Origin: Oscillospiraceae bacterium
GTDB lineage: Bacteria > Bacillota > Clostridia > Christensenellales > Aristaeellaceae
Length of the DNA: 7,910 bases
Reading direction: 5' to 3'
Assembly (NCBI GenBank): GCA_031282605.1
Contig: JAITDK010000256.1
Span: 1-7,910 of the forward strand
Shown here one piece after another: positions 1 to 6,204 of the stretch. Under the pieces are notes generated by a model that did not search any database, had not been told where the DNA came from, and saw only the letters and a program-made list of their open reading frames with translations. Numbering within the stretch: the stretch's first letter is position 1; each line of letters begins with the position of its first letter. A program made the position numbers and the translations under genes.

Positions 1-554
1 AGCGCGCCGCCAATGAATCCCGCCGAACCTACCGGACTCGCGCCGCCCAGCGGGATATCGAAGCATCCGTGCCCTTGCGACTCCAACCGCGCTGCGTGCG
101 CCTTACCCAGATCAAAGCATCGCTCTTCCGTATCGGCTTCGCTCTCGCCGGGTCGGCTTTCGAGTATGTGCATCTCCGCCCCGAACACGCGGTCCAGAAG
201 CATGTTCGACCTGACGTCGTTCGGATCAGGCTTTACATATGTATTCAGATACAGGATCGGATTCAATCCCAATCGCCTGCACGCGGCGACGGTTTGCATA
301 GCGTGATTCGACTGGGTCGCGCCATACGTGAATACCGTGTCGCATCCTGACGCGAGCGCGTCGCCTAGCAGATACTCCAGTTTGCGAATCTTGTTCCCGC
401 CAAACAGGTTCATACCGGTGAAATCGTCGCGCTTGATCCATAAATCGACCTTGAGCATGTCGGATAACCTATCCAGCCTGGTGAACGGCGTCGGGAAAAA
501 ACCCAGGGACGCGCGAGGCTTCCGTTCCAACAAGGACGCCAAGTCGTCAGCCAT
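1..554 (-). CDS. PLP-dependent ACC deaminase / D-cysteine desulfhydrase family enzyme (N-terminal 184 residues, cut by window edge)
   Basis: Reading leftward from the ATG at 554-552 gives an open frame to the window edge (184 complete codons). A GGAGG ribosome binding site at 566-562 lies 7 nt before the ATG. The family is fold-type II PLP enzymes that deaminate 1-aminocyclopropane-1-carboxylate or split D-cysteine to pyruvate, H2S and ammonia in the cytoplasm. Visible marks: the substrate-entry motif FPTPF (20-24), IKRDD (40-44), GGNKIRKLEYL (52-62) with K55 as the expected PLP Schiff-base lysine, and TYGATQSNH (76-84), whose Ser-Asn-His normally contacts substrate and cofactor. A glycine-rich PLGGASPVG segment (residues 169-177) follows. 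Full-length members are about 320-340 residues, so roughly half is seen. The deaminase versus desulfhydrase choice rests on C-terminal residues outside the window. The family call is firm; the substrate is open. It is transcribed away from the operon at 953. Confidence 0.93.
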   Translation of the reverse strand, partial: MADDLASLLERKPRASLGFFPTPFTRLDRLSDMLKVDLWIKRDDFTGMNLFGGNKIRKLEYLLGDALASGCDTVFTYGATQSNHAMQTVAACRRLGLNPILYLNTYVKPDPNDVRSNMLLDRVFGAEMHILESRPGESEADTEERCFDLGKAHAARLESQGHGCFDIPLGGASPVGSAGFIGGA

Positions 555-614
555 TGCTAAACCTCCAGCATTTTCAGATTGAATCGTCCGGTTTCCACAG
601 ACCGATCCCACAGG

Positions 615-644
615 AGTATATACCCTGCCGGTCAGTAATAACAA
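615..644 (-). promoter_or_regulatory. Candidate sigma-70-type promoter for the PLP enzyme
   Basis: On the minus strand, TTGTTA (644-639) is followed after 18 nt by TATACT (620-615). That is four and five matches to the -35 and -10 consensus. Transcription would start near 608 and leave a leader of roughly 50 nt before the ATG at 554. A 16-nt spacing to the overlapping TATATA is also possible. The -35 box is bracketed by two direct GCCGGT copies on the plus strand (627-632 and 645-650), which might be binding half-sites. Prediction by eye only. Confidence 0.55.
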
Positions 645-663
645 GCCGGTTTTGCCTGTGCGC

Positions 664-691
664 CCAGACATTCCCAGCTGGAAATGTCCGG
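664..691. promoter_or_regulatory. Near-perfect dyad, candidate operator between divergent promoters
   Basis: The arms GACATT (667-672) and AATGTC (683-688) flank a perfect CCAGCTGG palindrome (674-681). Across 667-688, 20 of 22 positions are symmetric; with the outer CC/GG at 664-665 and 690-691 it is 24 of 28. There is no spacer loop, which suits a site for a dimeric DNA-binding protein better than an RNA hairpin, although an 8-bp RNA stem with one mismatch and an AGCT loop could form. The site ends 5 nt before the rightward -35 box and lies about 20 nt upstream of the leftward -35 box, so one regulator could act on both sides. The regulator is unknown. Confidence 0.55.
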
Positions 692-696
692 CGAAC

Positions 697-725
697 TTGC
701 TTTCTCATCCGGGATGCCGTATACT
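697..725 (+). promoter_or_regulatory. Candidate distal rightward promoter
   Basis: TTGCTT (697-702), a 17-nt spacer and TATACT (720-725) give three and five consensus matches with ideal spacing. The start would be near 732, about 220 nt before the ATG at 953. The adjoining dyad at 664-691 suggests regulation. Prediction by eye only. Confidence 0.45.
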
Positions 726-739
726 GCTTTACAGAGACA

Positions 740-796
740 TTGGTAAACGGGCATGACGCAATGCGAAAAGTTAAGGGATAACCTGCCGTTTATTGT
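740..796 (+). promoter_or_regulatory. Possible structured leader stem downstream of the distal promoter
   Basis: TAAACGG (744-750) is the reverse complement of CCGTTTA (786-792). G-U and A-U pairs extend the stem to 740-796. The loop contains a small hairpin, GCAT (751-754) with ATGC (761-764). It would lie at the start of a transcript from the distal promoter. There is no U-tract, so it is not a terminator. A stem of this size can arise by chance. Confidence 0.25.
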
Positions 797-924
797 CGAA
801 GCAGCGGAAGACCTGTGTCCATCGCCGCGAAGAACCAGGAGAAATTGCTCAGGTTTACAGGCGCGAAACCGTAACTCCATCGTCAAACATCATTGCGGAT
901 ACGATAGCCATTCCTGCCGATTTA

Positions 925-933
925 TGGTATAAT
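925..933 (+). promoter_or_regulatory. Extended -10 promoter directly upstream of the membrane-protein operon
   Basis: TGGTATAAT at 925-933 is a perfect TATAAT with the TG extension. No good -35 lies 16-18 nt upstream, which the extended -10 can make up for. The predicted start near 940 leaves a leader of only about 12 nt, consisting almost entirely of the ribosome binding site GAGGTGAT (942-949). Confidence 0.6.
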
Positions 934-952
934 GTTGTTGTGAGGTGATAGT

Positions 953-2926
953 ATGTCGAAACTATTAAACAAGGCGGCTGTCCAAGAGCATACATATGAA
1001 CGCCAGCCGTTCCTTCGCCACGCGGCAATACCCGCGATATATGTCGCGGCGTTGATCGCATTGTGCGCCGCAGTGGCTGGCGTGTACTTTATTGAGATTG
1101 AGGATCACTATGCCAACATGGTATTCGGCGGCGGATACGGCACGTACGACGCTTACGCCGCGAATATCCATCCGTGGCTGGGCCAGCTAATCGTATGGCT
1201 GTATGGACTGGCGCCGATCGTCAACTGGTTCGGCGCGCTGCTGCTGGCGCTGACTTTCCTTGCCGGAACCGCCGCGCTTAGTCTGGCCGCGCGCAGGAAG
1301 AGCGGGCTGTTTCCAGGTATAATCGTGCTTTCGCCGATACTGATCGTGATGGTCAGCTCGATGCAGTCGCGCGTTGTCGCGGCTATGTGCGTCATAACGG
1401 GCGCACTGATGGCTATGGACTCGCAGGATGATACGCGCAGCATATCGCGCCTTATAATCGGCGGTCTATTGGTCGTATTCGGCGCGGCGCTGTCGTACAG
1501 AACGGGCGTGATACTCACGATCCTGACCGTGATCTGCGCCGGTGTGGGCAAATCGTTCCACGTTCGCGGCAAGAAAATCTGGTCGGCCGTACCTATAGTG
1601 ATCGCGCTGGCGTGTTCCGCCACACTGTCGTCCGGATTTAATAGCGAGTGGCGCACATTCAACAATCAGTACATATCGTATGAAGACGCGCAGTCCTCCT
1701 ACTTAAGCGCCGATGTCAACGCATTGTTGGATCTATCCGGCGAGGTGATCTCGCTGGACGGCGATGCCGACACGCTAAACCCAACCACGCCGGTAGAAGA
1801 ATCGATTAAAGAGCAAGCCATGGCCGATTCCAGCCTAGGCAAACTGGGCTGGTCACTGAACGACGGTCAGTTGTTCGCGCTGCGTTCCACCGCGGATTCT
1901 GAGCTAACATCACCAGAAGCCGTTCAGAACGTGCAGCACGCCGCCCGCTGGTTCTCGATAGAAGGGTTCGGCGCTCGACTGTGGGAGACGCTAGGCAAAT
2001 TGCAGTTCCTGATGATGATCGGGCTGTTCCTGCTGTGCGCGCTGGTCATTGAGACCACCAACCGCGGACGCGGCTGGATCACGTTGCTGTCGGCCGTCGC
2101 CGCGTTCGGCGGTCACGCCGCGATGATACTGATCAACCGTACGTCGTTCCGCGACATAGCGCCGTTTTACATGCTGGGCATACTGACGCTGCTGGGGGAT
2201 TTCGACTCGCAGGCGGCGGCAGAGCAGCTACGCATAATAGTGTCGAGCAAACTGGTAAGAGGCCTAGTCGCGACTGCGGTAACGATCGGATTCGTCGGTG
2301 CTGCCGCCATGCTGCTGTATAGCCTCGGCGAATACAATCGGCAGCGTTCGCCGTCTCTAGCCGCCGCCGAGGAACTGGCCGACCTGATGGATCACATGCC
2401 CGACGCGGTGTTCATTGGCGACAATCCCCTGGATCGCTTCAACCCCAACGCCCTAAAACCGCCTAGAAAAGACGCGTTCTTACGAATGATCGGCGGCAGT
2501 TACGACCTGTACAGCCCCCGGCGCACAGCGCTGATGGAGCGGTTCGACCTTGAGAATCCATTGCTGGATGCCGTCGATCGCGAAGACGTCATCTATGTGG
2601 ATATGTCAATCACGACCATGACCGCCGCTATTAATCGTCTTGGGAAATATGGCGTCACAGTAAAGACGATGACCCCGACGGATGAGAGCGGCGCTCAGCT
2701 GTCGTCCTTAAACGCGGAGCATCGTATGCAGCTATACTGGTTGCAATCAGTACCTCAAGAGGACACAACCCAAGCGGATCCGCTCCAGGAAGATTCGGAT
2801 CAGGCAAACCCGGCTCAGGAGGACGTGATCCAGGAAGATTCAATCCAGGAGGGCGCGAATCAAGATAACGCAACACAGGACGACGCACCCCAGGAACAAA
2901 CGCCTTTGACGACAGAAAACCCATGA
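953..2926 (+). CDS. Polytopic membrane protein of unknown function with acidic Q-pentapeptide tail (657 aa)
   Basis: The ATG at 953 follows GAGGTGAT with 7 nt between GAGG and ATG. About 11-12 hydrophobic segments are visible. TM1 is near residues 25-46, followed by a loop carrying E48, E50 and D51; more lie between 75 and 226. A roughly 120-residue hydrophilic loop (227-345) is followed by segments near 351-367, 375-394, 401-415 and 434-457. A soluble region covers 460-600 and a Q/E/D tail 601-651. From memory, the layout (NIHPWLGQLIVWLY near 71-84, WRTFNNQY at 233-240, LGWSLNDGQLF at 298-308, RTSFRDIAPFY at 396-406) resembles large uncharacterised Bacillota membrane proteins. The acidic first loop would suit a GT-C-like glycosyltransferase, but that is inference. 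The stop overlaps the next gene by ATGA. No confident function. Confidence 0.9.
   Translation: MSKLLNKAAVQEHTYERQPFLRHAAIPAIYVAALIALCAAVAGVYFIEIEDHYANMVFGGGYGTYDAYAANIHPWLGQLIVWLYGLAPIVNWFGALLLALTFLAGTAALSLAARRKSGLFPGIIVLSPILIVMVSSMQSRVVAAMCVITGALMAMDSQDDTRSISRLIIGGLLVVFGAALSYRTGVILTILTVICAGVGKSFHVRGKKIWSAVPIVIALACSATLSSGFNSEWRTFNNQYISYEDAQSSYLSADVNALLDLSGEVISLDGDADTLNPTTPVEESIKEQAMADSSLGKLGWSLNDGQLFALRSTADSELTSPEAVQNVQHAARWFSIEGFGARLWETLGKLQFLMMIGLFLLCALVIETTNRGRGWITLLSAVAAFGGHAAMILINRTSFRDIAPFYMLGILTLLGDFDSQAAAEQLRIIVSSKLVRGLVATAVTIGFVGAAAMLLYSLGEYNRQRSPSLAAAEELADLMDHMPDAVFIGDNPLDRFNPNALKPPRKDAFLRMIGGSYDLYSPRRTALMERFDLENPLLDAVDREDVIYVDMSITTMTAAINRLGKYGVTVKTMTPTDESGAQLSSLNAEHRMQLYWLQSVPQEDTTQADPLQEDSDQANPAQEDVIQEDSIQEGANQDNATQDDAPQEQTPLTTENP
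2756..2905 (+). repeat. Ten 15-bp units encoding a Q-x-x-x-x pentapeptide array
   Basis: Residues 602-651 of the membrane protein form ten in-register pentapeptides, each starting with Gln: QEDTT, QADPL, QEDSD, QANPA, QEDVI, QEDSI, QEGAN, QDNAT, QDDAP, QEQTP. Positions 2-3 are mostly E, D or N. I count 15 acidic and no basic residues. At DNA level each unit starts CAA or CAG, and several share CAGGA(A/G)GA. The drift between units suggests old tandem duplication under selection for the Gln and the acidity. Confidence 0.9.
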
Positions 2927-4116
2927 TATTGGCTGTAGTTGGCGCGGGCGCGGCGGGCATAACCGCCGCGCTTAGCGCAGCCAGGCGCGGCGCGCGGGTG
3001 ATTCTATTGGAGCAGCACCCTCGCATCGGCAAAAAACTGCTCGCCACAGGCAACGGTAGATGCAACCTATTGAACACATCCGACCCGACCGGACACTATT
3101 ACGGCGGCGGCGCGGAAGCGGCGCTGGTGTTGTTGCGTCGTTATTCGGCTAAACGCTTATTGGAATACTGGGAATCATTGGGGCTTATTTGCCGCGAAGA
3201 GAGCGAAGGGCGCGTCTATCCCGCCAGCGGAGTCGCGAACGCGGTGGTAGACGTACTGCGACGGCGTCTCGCGGAGGCGGACGTCGACGTGCGAAGCGGA
3301 TATACCGTCGCCGATATCCGCAAAGATACGGATGGATTCATAATTAATCAAACCCTCCGCGCGGATAGGGTGATCATCACAACCGGCGGCAAGGCCGGTA
3401 TAGGCGTCGGCGACGCAACAGGCTATCCTCTGTTCAAATCTCTCGGCGTGCCTATGGAGCCGCTGCTGCCGTCGCTAACCCCTATCAAGGTAGATCCTGC
3501 CGCGATACGCGGTATGAAGGGCGTTCGCGCGCGCGCAAATCTATCCCTCCTTGCGGACGAAAGGATTGTCTCCAGCGAGGAAGGGGAGATTCTGTTCCGC
3601 GAGGACGCGGTATCGGGCATCGCGGCGATGCAGCTGTCTCGGTTTGTGGGCGGTTTGGCGTCACGCGCGGCACGTATTGAACTGAAGATAGACCTGCTGC
3701 CTGAACGCTCGCAGCGTGACTGGAACGACTGGCTTATGTCACACTCGCATAACACGAACGCGTCGGCGGAGGATCTGCTTCGCGGCCTGGTTCATCCAAG
3801 CATTGCGGCACGGTTGCCGCGCGCCGCGCGCATGGACGGAAACGTCCGCGCCGATACGGCGCCGTGGAATACAATCGCGCGGCTATTGCGCGACTGGCGG
3901 CTGCCCGTCGCAGGCGTCGAGGGCTTTCGTGACGCGCAAGTGACGGCGGGCGGCGCGGCATTCAGCTCGTTCGACAGCGAGACGCTGGAATGCAGAATTG
4001 TACCAGGCTTGTTTGCCGCAGGCGAGGCTCTGGACGTAGATGGCGCGTGCGGCGGATTCAACCTGATGTGGGCATGGGCGTCGGGAATCGCCGCGGGGGA
4101 GGCGGGATCGCGATGA
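2923..4116 (+). CDS. NAD(P)/FAD-dependent oxidoreductase, HI0933 (YhiN/BaiN) family
   Basis: The 397-residue protein is close to the usual 390-420 of the family. It starts with a Rossmann FAD-binding motif, VVGAGAAG (5-12), ending in LLEQ (28-31). The family signature GKKLLATGNGRCN (36-48) follows, then GRVYP (96-100), TTGG (153-156), LPSLTPI (182-188), VTAGG (340-344) and the C-terminal FAD motif GLFAAGEALDVDGACGGFN (362-380). It should be a soluble flavoprotein using NAD(P)H. Physiological substrates of most members are unknown; older names include 'aminoacetone oxidase' and BaiN, linked to bile-acid metabolism, and neither can be asserted here. The ATG overlaps the stop of the upstream gene (ATGA at 2923-2926), and no clear Shine-Dalgarno sequence lies in the preceding 15 nt, so initiation probably depends on translation of the membrane protein. 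Its own stop overlaps the next start in the same way. Confidence 0.95.
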   Translation: MILAVVGAGAAGITAALSAARRGARVILLEQHPRIGKKLLATGNGRCNLLNTSDPTGHYYGGGAEAALVLLRRYSAKRLLEYWESLGLICREESEGRVYPASGVANAVVDVLRRRLAEADVDVRSGYTVADIRKDTDGFIINQTLRADRVIITTGGKAGIGVGDATGYPLFKSLGVPMEPLLPSLTPIKVDPAAIRGMKGVRARANLSLLADERIVSSEEGEILFREDAVSGIAAMQLSRFVGGLASRAARIELKIDLLPERSQRDWNDWLMSHSHNTNASAEDLLRGLVHPSIAARLPRAARMDGNVRADTAPWNTIARLLRDWRLPVAGVEGFRDAQVTAGGAAFSSFDSETLECRIVPGLFAAGEALDVDGACGGFNLMWAWASGIAAGEAGSR

Positions 4117-5726
4117 TACGTATATCAAACCTATCCCTTCCGCTTAACGCGGCGGATTCCGAGATACGCCAGGCGGCGGCGCGTGCGCTGGGGCGGGACG
4201 TTTCCTCCATATTGTCGGCAAAGATCACACGGTGGTCGATCGACGCGCGCGACAAGCGTGACGTGCACGCGGTGGTCACGCTGGACGTAACGGGCGCGTG
4301 GTCAGAGTCCGACGAGAACCTCATGCTTCGCTGCGACGGAAGGGTGAAGCGCGTTAATCCGGGAGAGGCGAAGCGTGTCGCGATAGTGGTTGGCGATCGC
4401 CCAAAGCCGTCGGAGCGTCCGCTGATTATCGGCGCGGGACCCGCCGGACTGTTCGCGGCGTACGTGCTGGCGCGGGCGGGATGGGAGCCTGTCGTTTGGG
4501 AGCGGGGAAAGCCTATTGACGAGCGGGCGAAGGACGTCGCGCTGTTCCAGGTCGGCGGAGCGATTAACCCGGAGAGCAACGTTCAGTTTGGCGAAGGAGG
4601 CGCGGGAACGTTCTCCGACGGGAAGTTGACAACAGGCATAAAGGATCCGCGCCGTCAAGAGGTTCTGGAGACCTTCGTCGAATGCGGCGCGCCCGAGGAG
4701 ATACTGATACTGTCCAAACCGCATATAGGAACGGATCTGCTGCCCGGCGTCGTCAAGCGTCTGCGCGGGCGGATTGTTGAGATGGGCGGGACATTCTCAT
4801 TTCAGACGAAGCTGGCAGGCGTTCAAACGCGGAATGGCAAGGTGGTCAGCGCGCGCGGGCTTGCGGCGGCGTCTAACGGTGATCCAAACATAAATATACG
4901 CGCCGACCTCATTCTATTGGCCATCGGGCATAGCGCGCGCGATACGCTTCAGATGCTTCAGGACACGGGCATACTGCTGCAGCCCAAGCCATTCGCGGTG
5001 GGCGTAAGGATCGAGCACAGCCAGGCTTGGTTGAACCGCGCTCAATACGGCACGTACAGCTCGCATCCGGGACTGGGCGCGGCGGATTACAAGCTGGCCG
5101 TGCATCTGCCCAGCGGCGTAGATGTTTACACATTTTGCATGTGTCCGGGCGGGACGGTGGTCGCGGCTGCGTCGGAGCCGGGCGGCGTCGTACTGAACGG
5201 GATGAGCGTATACTCCAGGAGCGGCGTTAACGCGAACGCCGGATTGTTGGTCGGGCTGGCCGAGGATCGGTTCGGTGACAAGCCGCTGGATGGTTTGTCG
5301 CTTCAGCGCGGATTAGAGGAGGCGGCGTTCCGCGCAGGTGGCGGTAATTTTCGCGCGCCCGCGCAGCGCGTGGAGGATTTTTTGCGCAAGAAGCCATCGA
5401 GGGGACCAGGGTCAGTTGCACCGACGTATCCGCGCGGCGTAGAGTGGTGCGAGCTGGACGGTTGTCTGCCAGCGTATTTGACGGAACCGCTGCGGGACGG
5501 GCTGAGGCGGATGGACAGGATGCTGCCGGGGTTCGCTCAACCGGACGCGGTTCTGACGGCGGTTGAAAGCCGATCGTCCAGTCCGGTGCGGATAGTGAGG
5601 GACTCAGCGTATCAGGCCAGTGTGCGCGGTCTATACGTAGCGGGCGAAGGCGCAGGTTACGCGGGCGGCATCGTATCGGCCGCAGTGGACGGCATTCGCG
5701 TCGCCGAGGCCATGCTGCTCCAGTAA
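4113..5726 (+). CDS. FAD-dependent dehydrogenase, COG2509 family (uncharacterised flavoprotein)
   Basis: The chosen start at 4113 gives 537 residues, near the family's usual 530. It overlaps the upstream TGA (ATGA at 4113-4116) and has GGGGGAGG at 4095-4102. An in-frame ATG at 3990 would add 41 Arg/Gly-rich residues lying inside the upstream gene and is rejected. A roughly 100-residue N-terminal domain precedes the FAD motif PLIIGAGPAGL (103-113) and VVWERG (127-132). Family signatures are ESNVQFGEGGAGTFSDGKL (154-172), AIGHSARDT (270-278), FCMCPGG (341-347), ESRSSSPVRI (485-494) and GEGAGYAGGIVSAAVDGI (511-528). Family substrate and role are unknown; it is predicted to be a cytosolic FAD oxidoreductase. 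Last gene of the three-gene coupled unit, next to a second flavoenzyme of a different family. No T-rich terminator follows directly. Confidence 0.94.
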   Translation: MIRISNLSLPLNAADSEIRQAAARALGRDVSSILSAKITRWSIDARDKRDVHAVVTLDVTGAWSESDENLMLRCDGRVKRVNPGEAKRVAIVVGDRPKPSERPLIIGAGPAGLFAAYVLARAGWEPVVWERGKPIDERAKDVALFQVGGAINPESNVQFGEGGAGTFSDGKLTTGIKDPRRQEVLETFVECGAPEEILILSKPHIGTDLLPGVVKRLRGRIVEMGGTFSFQTKLAGVQTRNGKVVSARGLAAASNGDPNINIRADLILLAIGHSARDTLQMLQDTGILLQPKPFAVGVRIEHSQAWLNRAQYGTYSSHPGLGAADYKLAVHLPSGVDVYTFCMCPGGTVVAAASEPGGVVLNGMSVYSRSGVNANAGLLVGLAEDRFGDKPLDGLSLQRGLEEAAFRAGGGNFRAPAQRVEDFLRKKPSRGPGSVAPTYPRGVEWCELDGCLPAYLTEPLRDGLRRMDRMLPGFAQPDAVLTAVESRSSSPVRIVRDSAYQASVRGLYVAGEGAGYAGGIVSAAVDGIRVAEAMLLQ

Positions 5727-5852
5727 CTACGGTTTAGCAAGTGCGGCGACATCTCCCCTACTGCGGCGATGAGGGTTATCGATCACGTTACAAGACAGAC
5801 TATCGAAACGAAACCGGCTATCCGAAGCCGACGGAATGTGCATCACGATGGT

Positions 5853-5993
5853 CCAGGCGAAGCCTGGTCAGGATTCGAAAGGGCGGATAGCCCTTCGCAG
5901 GGTCCGGGACAGAGTCCCGAAACCCCCGTGCACCCCCCATCGGGGGGACGGGGGGGGCGTTCCCAAACGCACCGTATCAGTTACCGGCGGTAA
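5853..5993. repeat. Tandem chain of six short perfect hairpins
   Basis: Six perfect inverted repeats follow each other. (1) 5853-5867, CCAGGC/GCCTGG, loop GAA. (2) 5879-5895, AAGGGC/GCCCTT, loop GGATA. (3) 5905-5919, CGGGAC/GTCCCG, loop AGA. (4) 5923-5954, CCCCCGT/ACGGGGG plus an inner CCCCCC/GGGGGG with a 3-nt bulge and loop ATC. (5) 5957-5970, GCGTT/AACGC, loop CCCA. (6) 5981-5993, TTACC/GGTAA, loop GGC. Gaps are 2-11 nt. No poly-T follows any of them. The stems differ in sequence, so these are not copies of one repeat; the style (6-bp GC stem, tiny loop) resembles dispersed palindromic clusters I recall from Clostridia genomes. Confidence 0.75.
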
Positions 5994-6012
5994 AATCGAA
6001 ACCCTCCTTCCC

Positions 6013-6072
6013 GCGCCCCGCCAATAAAAACGCTACAAGGAAGTAGTGACTCCCATAATAGTGGCGGGGCGC
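6013..6072 (+). promoter_or_regulatory. Two-part structured element upstream of the kinase gene
   Basis: A perfect 11-bp outer stem pairs GCGCCCCGCCA (6013-6023) with TGGCGGGGCGC (6062-6072). Inside it, CGCTAC (6031-6036) pairs with GTAGTG (6043-6048), with one G-U pair, around the loop AAGGAA (6037-6042). No T-tract follows on either strand, so it is not a standard intrinsic terminator. It could be a structured leader, an RNA-stabilising 3' end of the upstream operon, or a small inverted-repeat element. Confidence 0.5.
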
Positions 6073-6085
6073 CAGTAATTTAAAG

Positions 6086-6112
6086 CGCATTCGATCCGCA
6101 GATCGAACAGCG
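6086..6112 (+). promoter_or_regulatory. Hairpin or operator-like inverted repeat upstream of the kinase gene
   Basis: TTCGATC (6090-6096) and GATCGAA (6101-6107) form a perfect 7-bp stem with loop CGCA. A further CGC/GCG pairing (6086-6088 with 6110-6112) lies across a small internal loop. It starts 17 nt after the preceding structured element and lies about 95 nt before the kinase ATG. As DNA it could instead bind a dimeric regulator. Confidence 0.4.
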
Positions 6113-6204
6113 TCCCGCCGCAGCGATTAGCCGGACGTTACGCAGCGCAACGCAACCCTCGCCGCACCGACGATAAACTATCAAATAAAAAAACCGGAGG
6201 CGCA

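Larger units (their letters stand above)
555..952. other. Divergent intergenic control region (398 bp)
   Basis: No convincing gene lies here. The stretch separates the leftward PLP enzyme from the rightward operon. It holds, left to right, a leftward promoter, a dyad-symmetric site, a rightward promoter, a possible leader stem and a promoter-proximal extended -10, each listed separately. A 59-codon ATG frame at 753-932 was judged non-coding. Confidence 0.7.
5727..6204. other. Hairpin-rich intergenic region (478 bp)
   Basis: No convincing gene is present; the small open frames here are Gly/Pro/Arg-rich by-products of the GC hairpins. The first part, 5727-5850, has a direct repeat TGCGGCGA (5742-5749 and 5762-5769) and one small hairpin, CGGCT/AGCCG (5815-5830). 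From 5853 to 6107 the sequence is nearly continuous hairpins, listed separately. The last 95 bp hold no clear promoter consensus for the kinase gene. Confidence 0.75.

Noticed and set aside
753..932. 59-codon frame MTQCEKLRDNLPF... between the divergent promoters
   Set aside because: No ribosome binding site, no recognisable motif, Arg/Cys-rich C-terminal half, and it ends inside the -10 of the next promoter. A degraded gene remnant cannot be excluded.
1153..1665. 170-codon minus-strand frame inside the membrane-protein gene
   Set aside because: It is antisense to a clear membrane-protein frame, lacks motifs and a ribosome site, and is a codon-bias by-product, as are the other antisense frames at 2655-3077, 4058-4579 and 6687-6995.
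3990..4112. 41-residue N-terminal extension of the COG2509 flavoprotein from the ATG at 3990
   Set aside because: It lies fully inside the HI0933-family gene, is Arg/Gly-rich, and the ATG at 4113 has a ribosome site, an ATGA overlap and gives the family's usual length.
5860..5900. Possible tRNA T-arm (GGATTCGAAA)
   Set aside because: No acceptor, D-arm or anticodon arm can be folded around it.
5853..5970. Hairpin chain as a CRISPR array
   Set aside because: The units have different sequences, spacers are 2-11 nt and irregular, and no cas gene is present.
5769..6027. Two overlapping plus-strand frames in the 5727-6204 gap
   Set aside because: They read through GC hairpins, have low-complexity Gly/Pro/Arg composition and no ribosome binding sites.
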